DNA from: Lewinellaceae bacterium
GTDB lineage: Bacteria > Bacteroidota > Bacteroidia > Chitinophagales > Saprospiraceae
DNA: 64,000 nucleotides
Assembly (NCBI GenBank): GCA_020636215.1
Contig: JACJYG010000006.1
Location: forward strand, 868,001 to 932,000
Reading direction: 5' to 3'
Below the pieces are notes generated by a model, which saw only the letters and a program-made list of their open reading frames with translations, was not told the origin of the DNA and ran no database searches. This document shows, in pieces, positions 1 through 8,033 of this stretch (position 1 is its first letter; every line of letters starts with the position of its first letter). Made by a program: the position numbers and the translations under genes.

Positions 1-2388
1 GATAACCTCTACACTATCGTCATTGGGGTTGAATGGGAGTTGATCATTGTTACCAATTAGCTCATTTCCATTGACTATTGTAGACAAATCAGTTAAAGAA
101 AAACTTAGAGGATGATCAGTGAGGTATTTGATAAAATCCTCCATGACCCCGTCTCCGGTGTGAACATAGAGTTGGGGTTCATTTGTAAGCAAACTATTAT
201 ATCCATCACTAAATGAATATGAAAAAGGAATTTCAAAGCCGTCCCCAATTAGACTAAACCTGACCTCATCAATTGCATAGAAATCATAATCAATTACTAA
301 ATCAAGCTCAAGTAATCTACTGTCAAAAATGGTTTGGTCTTCAACGTTGAACAGTGTCAAAGGATTGAGGTTAAAAGTATCAGTGTTCCAATCTGCAAAA
401 TATACTCTTTCATTTTCCGGAAGTTGATTAATTACCTTTGGAATAGGAATACTATCCAAACCTGTATTGGTAACTACTCTTACATTACTTGATATCTTAT
501 CTCCAACAAATCTACAAAAGGCTATAAACTGACGCAGATCAATATAGCTGCTACCCCACACTTTTGATCCACTACTATATCCAATCGTAATTTTGTTCCC
601 ATCTTCGTTCTCTCCCGTACCTTGTACGTGGCCGTTTGAATACATTCTTCCATCACTCGCCTTAATTCCATTATGAGCTGCTGAGCCGGAAATTATTTTA
701 TAGCTCTCCCCGCTTTGAATGGCTCTGTTTTGAAGACCGATATTGAAGAAGTTAATATTTCTAAGCCCATGGAGTGATTTATGAAGATCTTCCTTATGGA
801 CGATGGTATACTCATCTACACCAAAGAAATAGATCAAATCCTCATAGAAAGACTGCGATTTCTCACCGGAGGAATGTACATAAAGCAAATGCCTATTCGC
901 ATCATAATGCAGGATGTAAAGATAAAAATTCACATTCTGCAAGTCATCGACTCTCATCCATCTTGGCTTGAATGATTCTTTTGTGATAATCACAACGGCA
1001 TTGTCTTCTTCACTTATCCTATGATAGATTATTTCCTGATTCGGAATATCTATTTCACCACGAATATCAAATTCCTGTGTACGGAATATCTTTAGATGAG
1101 AATAAGGATTGACGGCAGTTAGAGAAAGCTCACTAAACTCGCTTTCAGCTTCAGATAATTGGTCTTCAAACCTTTGATTCAATTCTTGATTCTCCTGAAT
1201 ATCTGCAATTGCCTGCTCACTGAGGTTCACAATTATTTCAGACCATATTGAACCGTCTTGATACAATAGCTGGTTTTGACCAACTGCAATATCAGATTCA
1301 GCCGCTATGAATTTAGCACTTCCAATATTTGGGGCATTCGTTCTTGCAAATCGACCGATAAACTGAAGAGTTACCGCTAAAGACTTATGGTGCTCGTGTA
1401 TTGCTCCTATTTTTAAATTCGGGAAATCGAACCCTTCAGCCAACATATTGACGCAGATAATACCATCAAGTTCCCCTCGCTCTAATTTCTTTATAGTGGA
1501 TTTTATATGTCCATAGGTGTGGCTACTATGAATCACTTTTAAGTTGAGGTTTGTATTTTCTTTGTAGATACGGGCAAGTTCATCGGCGTGATTCTTTAGT
1601 TTGGTCCTCACCATTATGAAATGATCCAAGCCAGCAGCTCTATCGACTTGGAATATCTCTTCCGTTTTTTGAGCAATAAGGATATCTTTTTCATTTTGAG
1701 TTAATCCCTCCGCATTAACAGCATAGTAGCCAACCTCTCCAAAAATACCATCACTATAAGCACTGGATAAAGGATAGCTGTAAACCAACGTCCCCTTTAT
1801 TTCTTTATTATCTCTTCGAAATGGAGTAGCTGTAAAAAAGACTTTTTTTGCCAGTCTAAACTTTTCCACAATTGCAGACCAGGTGTCAGCTGGTTTATGA
1901 TGTGCCTCATCAACTAAAACTAAATCAAATAAGTCTTCAGGGGGAATGATTCCATCTTCAAATCCGGCACTTAAACTCTGCGGAAGGCCAATAACCAAAT
2001 CATAGTTGGTTAATTCACCCCAATCTTCTATTGAGGTGAGCATTGACTTGATCTCTTTGATATTAGGAGCTTCGTGGTCTTTCGCAAATACACCTATATG
2101 TTTTAGAGTACTTAGAGTTCCTATTTTTTCATTGATCTGCCCCCTTACCAGCTTTGATGAAGAAATAACAAGAACTCTTCTAGCTTGTAGTAAAAAGGGT
2201 GCAATCGTCAATACAGCTGTTTTTCCGGAGCCAGTTGGCATAACTACCAAAGCAGGTTCAGTATCATGTAGCGTAAAATGCTGCCCAATTGCGTGGATGG
2301 CTCCAATTTGAGCATTTCTCAGTCCTGGATTTTCCGCTGTAGCTTTTGGGAACCTTAAATTTTTGTAATTATTAGAAAAATATGCCAT
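1..2388 (-). CDS. SF2 (DEAH-box) helicase, 3' end outside window
   Basis: The frame is open from an ATG at 2388 to the window edge (796 codons), so the C-terminus is missing. The N-terminal half has the SF2 helicase motifs in order: Walker A PTGSGKT (residues 51-57), DEAHH (160-164), TATPF (186-190), a motif V-like MLAEGFDFPN (315-324) and motif VI QFIGRFART (342-350). The following 450 or so residues are not recognised; they include an acidic coiled-coil-like stretch near 385-420. DEAHH followed by a long unknown C-terminus is common in nucleic-acid translocases of restriction and phage-defence loci, but nothing here proves that role. No nuclease or methylase gene is visible beside it. The region is clearly more AT-rich than the rest of the window, which suggests acquisition by transfer. 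A DNA-repair or RNA helicase is the alternative. Confidence 0.85.
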   Translation of the reverse strand, partial: MAYFSNNYKNLRFPKATAENPGLRNAQIGAIHAIGQHFTLHDTEPALVVMPTGSGKTAVLTIAPFLLQARRVLVISSSKLVRGQINEKIGTLSTLKHIGVFAKDHEAPNIKEIKSMLTSIEDWGELTNYDLVIGLPQSLSAGFEDGIIPPEDLFDLVLVDEAHHKPADTWSAIVEKFRLAKKVFFTATPFRRDNKEIKGTLVYSYPLSSAYSDGIFGEVGYYAVNAEGLTQNEKDILIAQKTEEIFQVDRAAGLDHFIMVRTKLKNHADELARIYKENTNLNLKVIHSSHTYGHIKSTIKKLERGELDGIICVNMLAEGFDFPNLKIGAIHEHHKSLAVTLQFIGRFARTNAPNIGSAKFIAAESDIAVGQNQLLYQDGSIWSEIIVNLSEQAIADIQENQELNQRFEDQLSEAESEFSELSLTAVNPYSHLKIFRTQEFDIRGEIDIPNQEIIYHRISEEDNAVVIITKESFKPRWMRVDDLQNVNFYLYILHYDANRHLLYVHSSGEKSQSFYEDLIYFFGVDEYTIVHKEDLHKSLHGLRNINFFNIGLQNRAIQSGESYKIISGSAAHNGIKASDGRMYSNGHVQGTGENEDGNKITIGYSSGSKVWGSSYIDLRQFIAFCRFVGDKISSNVRVVTNTGLDSIPIPKVINQLPENERVYFADWNTDTFNLNPLTLFNVEDQTIFDSRLLELDLVIDYDFYAIDEVRFSLIGDGFEIPFSYSFSDGYNSLLTNEPQLYVHTGDGVMEDFIKYLTDHPLSFSLTDLSTIVNGNELIGNNDQLPFNPNDDSVEVI

Positions 2389-2660
2389 GTGATAGGTTTT
2401 GGGATTTATGAAACACAACACTAATTTATCTATAAAGAATTCCCAGTGCTAGAAAATAAATCATCATTTTTCGAATAAGTGGTTTTCTAAATACCTAAAT
2501 GCCATAAAAAAAGCATTTCTGCTGTGTTTAATTACAAAAACACCTTAAGTATAGACTAATCGCCAGTATCCACATATACTGTGTTAGTAGAAAAGTTTGT
2601 CTTGACTTCCTCTCCACCATCCCTACAGGTTTTGGTACTACCAAACCAAAACCTAGCACT
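2389..2660. other. AT-rich intergenic region between helicase and JAB stub
   Basis: No gene is seen here. A short inverted repeat GGTTTTGG (2628-2635) / CCAAAACC (2646-2653) lies just before the JAB-like stub and may be a leader hairpin. No clear promoter of the TTG-N20-TAnnTTTG type was found for the helicase. Confidence 0.4.
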
Positions 2661-2825
2661 ATGAAAATCAAAAACCGACTAGCTGAAATCCAGGTACAGT
2701 ACTCTACCAAGATCAAGAAAGAGAAAGAAGGTCGAGTCCAAATCACCTCCAGCGAAGATTTTTTCAAGGCAGGTCTGCGGGATTATAACCCCAGGTTTTT
2801 CTTTGACGAGAAAAAAGATAATTGA
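2661..2825 (+). pseudogene. Truncated JAB/RadC-like protein (54 codons)
   Basis: An ATG at 2661 opens a 54-residue frame ending at TGA 2823-2825. Its first 40 residues (MKIKNRLAEIQVQYSTKI..., then VQITSSEDFFKAGL) resemble, from memory of the family, the N-terminal leader of JAB-domain RadC-like proteins found on Bacteroidota mobile elements. The catalytic JAMM metalloprotease-like domain that normally follows is absent; the frame ends after an unrelated tail (DYNPRFFFDEKKDN). The stub is therefore best read as the remnant of an integrated element. It shares the low GC of the neighbouring helicase gene. It could still be translated as a small protein. Recognition rests on a short stretch, so certainty is limited. 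Confidence 0.5.
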
Positions 2826-2864
2826 AATAAAAGAAAAAGGGTAGCCCAAACGCAACCCATTCCT

Positions 2865-3152
2865 TCACGCCGCCTGCTTCAGGCGATCCGCTACCAGCGA
2901 ATACAACGCCTCATCAAATTCTTCCAATGCCTTCAGGTAGTACCGGGAAATGAGGCCGATGACATCATCGGACTCCACCATTTTGGAATAGGGAATCCTG
3001 ACAATCATACAATCCTCCTCCGTGGTCACTTCATCTGTATCCTTGATGCACTCAATGACGACGAAGAATTCTGGTTCCACATCCATGACAAAGTGATCCG
3101 CATCGATCCGGCCGTAGACGTCCTGCCGGGCAGCTTTGCTAGTCGTAATCAT
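2865..3152 (-). CDS. Small hypothetical acidic protein
   Basis: This is a 95-residue protein starting at ATG 3152. It is acidic (runs such as DTDEVTTEEDC), has no signal peptide or membrane segment, and looks like a small alpha/beta fold with a helical C-terminus (LISRYYLKALEEFDEALYSLVADRL). I do not recognise a family. Its GC content matches the core genome to the right rather than the AT-rich helicase region to the left, so it probably marks the edge of the chromosomal backbone. It is a single-gene unit; the next gene is on the opposite strand 280 bases away. Confidence 0.6.
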   Translation of the reverse strand: MITTSKAARQDVYGRIDADHFVMDVEPEFFVVIECIKDTDEVTTEEDCMIVRIPYSKMVESDDVIGLISRYYLKALEEFDEALYSLVADRLKQAA

Positions 3153-3458
3153 AAGCTCGTAGTTTAGTTAGCCCGTTTGCTACACTCTTTACGAGCTTTT
3201 GCAATTTAGGGAAAATCCGGTGGTTTTTCAAGAGTCAGAATTTTGGCCAGGTGGCCGAGCCAGTTTATAGCGAATGAGTTGGCCTTGTGGTTTGTCCGAT
3301 TGTTGAAGAATCTCTAGTTTCAGCGAGTAACTACTGATCTCGATAATATGGTTAGAGCGTCGTCACTTCAAGCATCCCCCCACGAGCCGATCTAAAACCC
3401 CCACCCACCCACTTCACCTTTCCACCTTTTAGTGTTGTTTAAAAGGAAAAGCAAACCG

Positions 3459-4271
3459 ATGAACCAACAGCCAACGATAGGAATAGCCCTCTCTGGTGGC
3501 GGCGTGCGCGGCGCGGCTCACGCCGGATTATTCAAAGCCTTAGAAGAAAACGGCATTGAAGTCACGCAGTTCTCCGGCAGCAGCGCCGGGGCGATGGCGG
3601 GAGCGCTATACGCCGCCGGGTATGGGCCGGAGGACATCCTGGAGTTCTTCAAAATCAGCGCCAACAATATTTTCCAGTGGCGGCATTTTGCCCGCAGTAA
3701 GCCCGGTATCCTGGATTCCGATCAATACGCCGAGTTGTTTGAGCCCTGGCTGAAGGACCATACTTTTGAATCGCTTTCCAAAAAGCTCCACATTTGCGTA
3801 ACCGATGTGCTGAAAGGAGAGATCCGCTTTTTTTCCTCCGGCGAGCTGGTGCGCCCTATATTGGCCTCCGCCGCTGTCCCCGGAGTATTCTCGCCGGTGG
3901 ATATCGGGGAAAACTGGTACATCGACGGTGGGACGATGAATAACTTCCCGCTGGAACCGCTGATGGGGCAGTGTGACGTAGTGCTCGGCAGTTATGTGTC
4001 TCTCAAAAAGGTGCTGGAAAAAAATGAACTGGACAGCACCCTCCAATTGCTCAACCGGGCCAGCGACCTGAGTTTTCTGGCCTTGTCCCTGCAAAAATTC
4101 AAAGACTGTAGCCTCGTTTTTGCCCCTTCGGAACTCTGGCAGTATGGAAGCTTTGATTCCAAAAAGATCGATGAGATCTACCAGATCGGTTATGAACACG
4201 CTTGTAGTAAAATGGATAGCCTCCTGGCTATTCTGGATAGGGTGAAGGCTGACGCAAGGAATATGGAGTGA
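3459..4271 (+). CDS. Patatin-like phospholipase family protein
   Basis: Predicted patatin-like serine acyl hydrolase, 270 residues, acting on membrane or storage lipids. Visible signatures are the glycine-rich oxyanion loop SGGGVRGAAHAG (about 12-23), the nucleophile elbow GSSAG with Ser42, and the dyad aspartate in DGG (Asp156). The family uses this Ser-Asp dyad for esterase or phospholipase A activity. No signal peptide or membrane segment is seen, so it should be cytoplasmic or peripherally bound. I chose ATG 3459 because an AAGGA-type ribosome site sits about 10 bases upstream; a GTG at 3432 would add nine residues. It resembles the short bacterial RssA/YchK-like forms. The substrate is not predictable. 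The TetR gene begins about 200 bases downstream on the same strand. Confidence 0.9.
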   Translation: MNQQPTIGIALSGGGVRGAAHAGLFKALEENGIEVTQFSGSSAGAMAGALYAAGYGPEDILEFFKISANNIFQWRHFARSKPGILDSDQYAELFEPWLKDHTFESLSKKLHICVTDVLKGEIRFFSSGELVRPILASAAVPGVFSPVDIGENWYIDGGTMNNFPLEPLMGQCDVVLGSYVSLKKVLEKNELDSTLQLLNRASDLSFLALSLQKFKDCSLVFAPSELWQYGSFDSKKIDEIYQIGYEHACSKMDSLLAILDRVKADARNME

Positions 4272-4413
4272 AGCGATTTTAATGAAATTGCCATCTCTTG
4301 GGCGTAAAAGTTGCCTGGGATTTTTCCATGGACTTGTGTTTGGCCTTTTCAGTTCAGCTCTTCTTTGGGCCCGCCAATGGTATCAGCAAAGAATCCTAAA
4401 AAAACAAATTTAC

Positions 4414-4444
4414 TTGCATCAGATAAATTTATCCCATACCTTTG
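4414..4444 (+). promoter_or_regulatory. Promoter of the TetR gene (-33/-7 type)
   Basis: TTG at 4414-4416, a 20-base spacer, then TACCTTTG at 4437-4444 fit the Bacteroidota sigma-A consensus (TTTG/TTG, N19-21, TAnnTTTG). The start point would fall inside the adjoining operator at 4445-4460. Confidence 0.65.
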
Positions 4445-4460
4445 TGAGTAATTGCTCACT
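4445..4460 (+). promoter_or_regulatory. Putative TetR operator, copy 1
   Basis: TGAGTAATTGCTCACT is an imperfect palindrome (TGAG...CTCA) abutting the -7 box of the TetR promoter. It matches 13 of 16 bases of the site at 5017-5032 before the adjacent dehydrogenase gene. Two matched copies flanking the regulator argue for autoregulation and co-regulation. Confidence 0.6.
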
Positions 4461-4475
4461 TTTACAAAAGCCTTA

Positions 4476-4997
4476 ATGACCGACAAAAAGGAAAACATAT
4501 TAAGCGCCGCCCTGGAACTCTTTGCCAATGAGGGCTACAATGCCACTTCCACGAGTAGTATCGCCAAAAAGGCGGGTGTGTCGGAAGGCCTGATATTTCG
4601 GCATTTCAAGAACAAGAAAGGCTTGTTGGATGCCTTGATGGAAGATGCCGAAGCCAGGATCGGTAAGCTTCTTGCGCCGGTGATCTTTGAAAGTGACCCC
4701 AAAAAGGCCATTCGGAAAATTATTTTGCTACCCTTCAGCATAGACCAGGCAGAGTATGATTTCTGGCGGCTGCAATTCATTCTGAAATGGCAAAAAGAGT
4801 ATAATAACCCCCAAAAAATGAAGCCTTTGGTGGACAAGTTAAGCTGGGCGTTCTCCGAGTTGAAGTATGAAGAGCCCGAAGAAGAAGCCAAACTGCTGAA
4901 TATGTTGATTGACACCATCTCAAGCGGTATCCTGCGCGACGGCCTGGAAAGCCAGCTGCCCTTGAAGTCATTCTTATTGAAAAAATACGGCGTGTAA
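4476..4997 (+). CDS. TetR/AcrR family transcriptional regulator
   Basis: 173-residue repressor. The N-terminal helix-turn-helix is typical of the TetR family: NILSAALELFANEGYNATST, then SIAKKAGVSEGLIFRHFKNK (about residues 6-47). The C-terminal helical domain (50-173) would bind an unknown ligand. The start is set at ATG 4476; an upstream in-frame start at 4452 would fall inside the operator and is less likely. Promoter and operator sequences sit directly before the gene, and a second operator copy precedes the short-chain dehydrogenase 44 bases downstream. This suggests that it represses itself and that dehydrogenase, probably until an oxidised or lipophilic substrate is present. The inducer is unknown. 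Confidence 0.9.
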   Translation: MTDKKENILSAALELFANEGYNATSTSSIAKKAGVSEGLIFRHFKNKKGLLDALMEDAEARIGKLLAPVIFESDPKKAIRKIILLPFSIDQAEYDFWRLQFILKWQKEYNNPQKMKPLVDKLSWAFSELKYEEPEEEAKLLNMLIDTISSGILRDGLESQLPLKSFLLKKYGV

Positions 4998-5016
4998 ATT
5001 TTTTTCACCAAATATA

Positions 5017-5032
5017 TAAGTAAGTACTCACT
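5017..5032 (+). promoter_or_regulatory. Putative TetR operator, copy 2
   Basis: TAAGTAAGTACTCACT lies 10-25 bases before the dehydrogenase start at 5042. It agrees with the 4445-4460 site at 13 of 16 positions, including the CTCACT half. Confidence 0.6.
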
Positions 5033-5041
5033 ATTAAATCA

Positions 5042-5875
5042 ATGTTCATGAATTCAAAGAAAGTAATTTTGATCACCGGAGCATCCTCCGGCATGGGTAA
5101 AGAAACCGCCCTTAAGCTGATAAAAGAAGGCCACATCGTATATGGCGCCGCCCGGCGAGTGGAAAAGATGCAAGCGCTGGTGGATGCCGGGGGCCACGCC
5201 CTCAAAATGGATGTGACTAATGACGAACAGATGGAAGCAGGTGTGAACCAAGTCATCAAAGAACAGGGCAAAATCGATGTGCTGGTCAATAATGCGGGCT
5301 ATGCTATTTATGGCTCCGTCGAAGAGACTTCCATAGCGGACGCCCGGCGGCAATTTGAGGTGAATATATTTGGCCTGGCCCGGCTGACCCAGTTGGTGCT
5401 GCCTCATATGCGGAAGCAGCAATCCGGAAAGATCATCAATATCTCTTCGATGGGCGGTAAGATATATACCCCACTGGGCGCCTGGTATCACGCCACGAAA
5501 CACGCCCTGGAAGGCTGGAGTGATTGTTTGCGCATCGAGCTGAAGCCTTTTAATATCGATGTGGTCATCATCGAGCCGGGCGCCATTGCCACCGAATTCG
5601 GGGATGTCATGCTGGACCCCATGCTGGAACGGTCGGCTAATGGCCCCTATCGCTCCATTACTCAGGCTGTGGCCAAAACGGTCAAAGCATCCTACGAGAA
5701 AGCTGGCGCTTCCTCGCCCCCCTCCGTCATCGCCGACGCCATATCCAGTGCCATTCGATCCAGCCGGCCAAAAACGCGATACGTAGCCGGGAAATTGGCC
5801 AAACCGCTGATGTTCATCCGAAAGTATTTCGGGGACAGGTTTTTTGACTGGGCGGTTATGAGCCAGGTGAAGTGA
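5042..5875 (+). CDS. Short-chain dehydrogenase/reductase
   Basis: 277-residue classical SDR, a cytosolic NAD(P)(H)-dependent oxidoreductase. It shows the cofactor loop TGASSGMG (about 12-19), the acidic DVT stretch, NNAG (about 88-91), the catalytic serine in ISSMGG, and YHATK as the active-site YxxxK. GAARR after the second strand suggests NADPH preference. After the core it has the C-terminal extension seen in SDRs similar to oxidoreductases of the DltE/17-beta-HSD-like group. It starts at ATG 5042 or ATG 5048. It lies 44 bases after the TetR gene, with an operator copy in the gap, and is probably its main target. The substrate is unknown. Confidence 0.9.
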   Translation: MFMNSKKVILITGASSGMGKETALKLIKEGHIVYGAARRVEKMQALVDAGGHALKMDVTNDEQMEAGVNQVIKEQGKIDVLVNNAGYAIYGSVEETSIADARRQFEVNIFGLARLTQLVLPHMRKQQSGKIINISSMGGKIYTPLGAWYHATKHALEGWSDCLRIELKPFNIDVVIIEPGAIATEFGDVMLDPMLERSANGPYRSITQAVAKTVKASYEKAGASSPPSVIADAISSAIRSSRPKTRYVAGKLAKPLMFIRKYFGDRFFDWAVMSQVK

Positions 5876-5970
5876 TCTTAATGGGTTCATAACCGAGCTT
5901 AATAGATCAGTGTACTATCCTATGGCTTTTAAAAAACTTTTCATAGATAATCAATCAACGACCACAAAAT

Positions 5971-6885
5971 ATGCGTCAAGAAAAATGGACAACGGCAAAT
6001 ATGCCGGATCTAAGCGGAAAAGTGATCATCGTAACCGGAGGCAACAGCGGGCTGGGCTATGAATCGGTTAAAGCTTTTGCCGAAAAAGGCGCCGAAGTCA
6101 TTTTAGCCAGCCGTTCTCTGGAAAAAGGACAAGCCGCAAAAGCCGAAATCGGCAACACCAAAGGTAAAATAGTGGTTATGCCGCTTGACCTCATGGATTT
6201 TGCATCCATTAAAGATTTTGCAGAACAGTTCAAGCAAAATTATAGCCGGCTGGATGTTTTGCTCAACAATGCTGGCATCATGACCACGCCCTACTTCCTG
6301 ACCAAAGACGGACTGGAAGCACAGAATGGCACCAACCATTTCGGGCATTTTGCGCTGACCGGCCAACTGATCGGGTTGATTAAAAGTACCCCCAATTCAA
6401 GGGTGGTAAACGTGAGCAGCAACGCCCATAAATCCGGAAAGATGGATTTCGACAATCTGCTTTTCGAGAACGGAAAAGATTACACGCCTATGAGATCCTA
6501 TGGCCGCTCCAAACTGGCCAACCTGCTCTTCACGTATGAATTGCAGCGCCGTTTCCAGGCCAATCACATCAACAGTATTGCGGTGGCGGCGCACCCGGGC
6601 GTGTCCCAAACGAATTTGGCTAAATACCTGGAAGGGAAATTTTGGTTTAAAATGCTGCGCCCTCTTTTTGTGCTATTGACGCAAAGTGCGGCGCAAGGCG
6701 CTTTGCCTCAGATCCGGGCAGCCGTCGACCCGAATGTAAAAGGTGGCGAATATTACGGGCCTCACAAAGGAATGACGGGTTTTCCGGTGATCGTGCCCTC
6801 CAATGCCGCTTCGCATAATGTTGAAGATGCCCAACGGCTTTGGGAAGTCTCTGAACAATTGACGGGCGCCAAATTCAATCTATAG
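5971..6885 (+). CDS. SDR oxidoreductase, retinol-dehydrogenase-like
   Basis: 304-residue SDR. It shows TGGNSGLG (about 22-29), NNAG with a following IM segment (about 94-99), an NVSS serine and YGRSK (active-site Tyr/Lys). The N-terminal lead MRQEKWTTANMPDLSGKV and the length are typical of the WW-domain-oxidoreductase/retinol-dehydrogenase-like bacterial SDRs. It lies 95 bases after another SDR and on the same strand, so co-transcription is possible, but no operator copy is seen in the gap. Together the two SDRs and the TetR protein look like a small inducible carbonyl/alcohol-metabolising cassette. The substrate is not predictable from sequence. Confidence 0.88.
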   Translation: MRQEKWTTANMPDLSGKVIIVTGGNSGLGYESVKAFAEKGAEVILASRSLEKGQAAKAEIGNTKGKIVVMPLDLMDFASIKDFAEQFKQNYSRLDVLLNNAGIMTTPYFLTKDGLEAQNGTNHFGHFALTGQLIGLIKSTPNSRVVNVSSNAHKSGKMDFDNLLFENGKDYTPMRSYGRSKLANLLFTYELQRRFQANHINSIAVAAHPGVSQTNLAKYLEGKFWFKMLRPLFVLLTQSAAQGALPQIRAAVDPNVKGGEYYGPHKGMTGFPVIVPSNAASHNVEDAQRLWEVSEQLTGAKFNL

Positions 6886-7005
6886 GGCCACAGTATAATT
6901 CATTCCATAACACCCACCAATGGTTGTACAGTTCCAAGTATTTCCCCCCCTCTTTCCATGCCACCTCGTAGGCTATGAGAGGGGGGCAAAGGGAGGAGTT
7001 CCCTC
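6886..7005. repeat. Inverted repeat between convergent genes
   Basis: CCCCCCTCT (near 6945-6953) and AGAGGGGGG (near 6979-6987) form a strong hairpin in the space between the SDR and the convergent DUF5995 gene. There is no T-run of terminator type; it resembles the CCC/GGG-rich repeats seen elsewhere in the window (for example 15088-15160). Confidence 0.45.
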
Positions 7006-7758
7006 CTACTGCAGCAATTGTATCACCCGGGCCACCTGCTTTTCTTCAAAAAACTGAACGCACCGCAGGCAGGTTCGCAGGAAGCGGCCGCGGGGATATG
7101 CGATGTGGCGGGCGAGGGCCGCGATCTGCTCATCTACCGTCTGGATGTATTGTGCTCTTTCCTGCCCTTCGAGGTAGGCCAGGTTGCGGGCGTTTAGCCA
7201 GGCAAAGTCGCGCGCCCGGCGGATGCTGAAGTTGACGACGGACTCATCGGTGCGGCCGCCGGCCCAATCGATAAGGATCATCAGGCGGGAAACCCGGCTG
7301 AGGCGCTCCTGCATTTCGTCGATCAGTTCTTCCAGGATTTGGTTGACGAGCATAAAGTCCGCTTTGATCTCGTGGATGTGGTCGCCCGGTGCGGCTTCTG
7401 CCGCTACGATGCCGAGATCCAGGTTGATGTGGGCGTTCATGCCCAACATGGTATGCTGAAGCAGGGTAATCGGCCGGCCGGCCGCCTCGAAAGAGGCCTG
7501 CCAGGATAGGGTGGGGGGCTCGTTATTATAGTGTTGCCAGTAGGCATCAATATAGCGTTTGGCGAAAGCGACATCAAAACGCTCCAGCTTTTCTTTGTCG
7601 GAAAAGAGGCCCTTCTCCAGGCCTTCTTTGATTTTGGCCGTCGTCCTTCGGTAGACGTAAGCGAAGACCCCTAACGGCGTGTTCTGTTCCACAGTGTGGG
7701 CGACGATGTGATCGAGTTCAGCCAACACATCATCAATGGTATGAAGGGATGAGGGCAT
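7006..7758 (-). CDS. DUF5995 family protein
   Basis: 250-residue helical protein. The segment PITLLQHTMLGMNAHINLDLGIVAAE (about 96-121) is the mark of the DUF5995 family, known in Actinobacteria and Bacteroidota and of unknown function. The conserved histidines and asparagine of that segment (HTMLGMNAHINLDL) look like a possible metal or cofactor site, which is inference. No signal peptide or membrane helix is seen. It is convergent with the SDR gene on its left and divergent from the DUF5916 gene on its right, so it is monocistronic. Confidence 0.8.
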   Translation of the reverse strand: MPSSLHTIDDVLAELDHIVAHTVEQNTPLGVFAYVYRRTTAKIKEGLEKGLFSDKEKLERFDVAFAKRYIDAYWQHYNNEPPTLSWQASFEAAGRPITLLQHTMLGMNAHINLDLGIVAAEAAPGDHIHEIKADFMLVNQILEELIDEMQERLSRVSRLMILIDWAGGRTDESVVNFSIRRARDFAWLNARNLAYLEGQERAQYIQTVDEQIAALARHIAYPRGRFLRTCLRCVQFFEEKQVARVIQLLQ

Positions 7759-7992
7759 AGGTGAATGCTTTGGGGTAAAAATAATCTTTAAATTGCGCTA
7801 CTCCAACAATAGGCCATTCCCATGGTGGAAACAATCCAGGATTTCGGGATACTGTTGATGGAGACCGAGTTGGCGCATTACCGATAGTGCAATGGCGGCT
7901 ATATGAAGTTTAGACGCCACGACGTGCGGCCTGCTGACCTGCGACGCCCCACGCATACCCCAAGAAAAAGGCCGTTCACCCATCTTTTTTTC

Positions 7993-8000
7993 TAACTTTG
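7993..8000 (+). promoter_or_regulatory. -7 box before the DUF5916 gene
   Basis: TAACTTTG matches TAnnTTTG. It sits 34 bases before ATG 8034 and overlaps an upstream in-frame TTG, so translation from that TTG is unlikely. No clean -33 element is seen. Confidence 0.45.
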
Positions 8001-8033
8001 GTGCACCAGATTACCTTTGGGAACAAGTCAGTC

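Noticed and set aside
2006..2311. Plus-strand frame of 101 codons
   Set aside because: It overlaps the helicase gene on the other strand, whose motifs are clear. It is a shadow frame.
2528..2767. Minus-strand frame of 79 codons opposite the JAB-like stub
   Set aside because: Hydrophobic by chance. The opposite strand has a recognisable JAB-type leader.
4282..4476. Plus-strand 64-codon frame before the TetR gene
   Set aside because: It runs through the TetR promoter and operator and has no family features.
6975..7229. Plus-strand frames opposite DUF5995
   Set aside because: High-GC antisense frames. The DUF5995 reading on the minus strand explains the region.
7798..7983. 61-codon minus-strand frame upstream of the DUF5916 gene
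   Set aside because: No domain, no ribosome site. Lies in the promoter region of the DUF5916 gene. Considered as a transposase remnant but no supporting motif.
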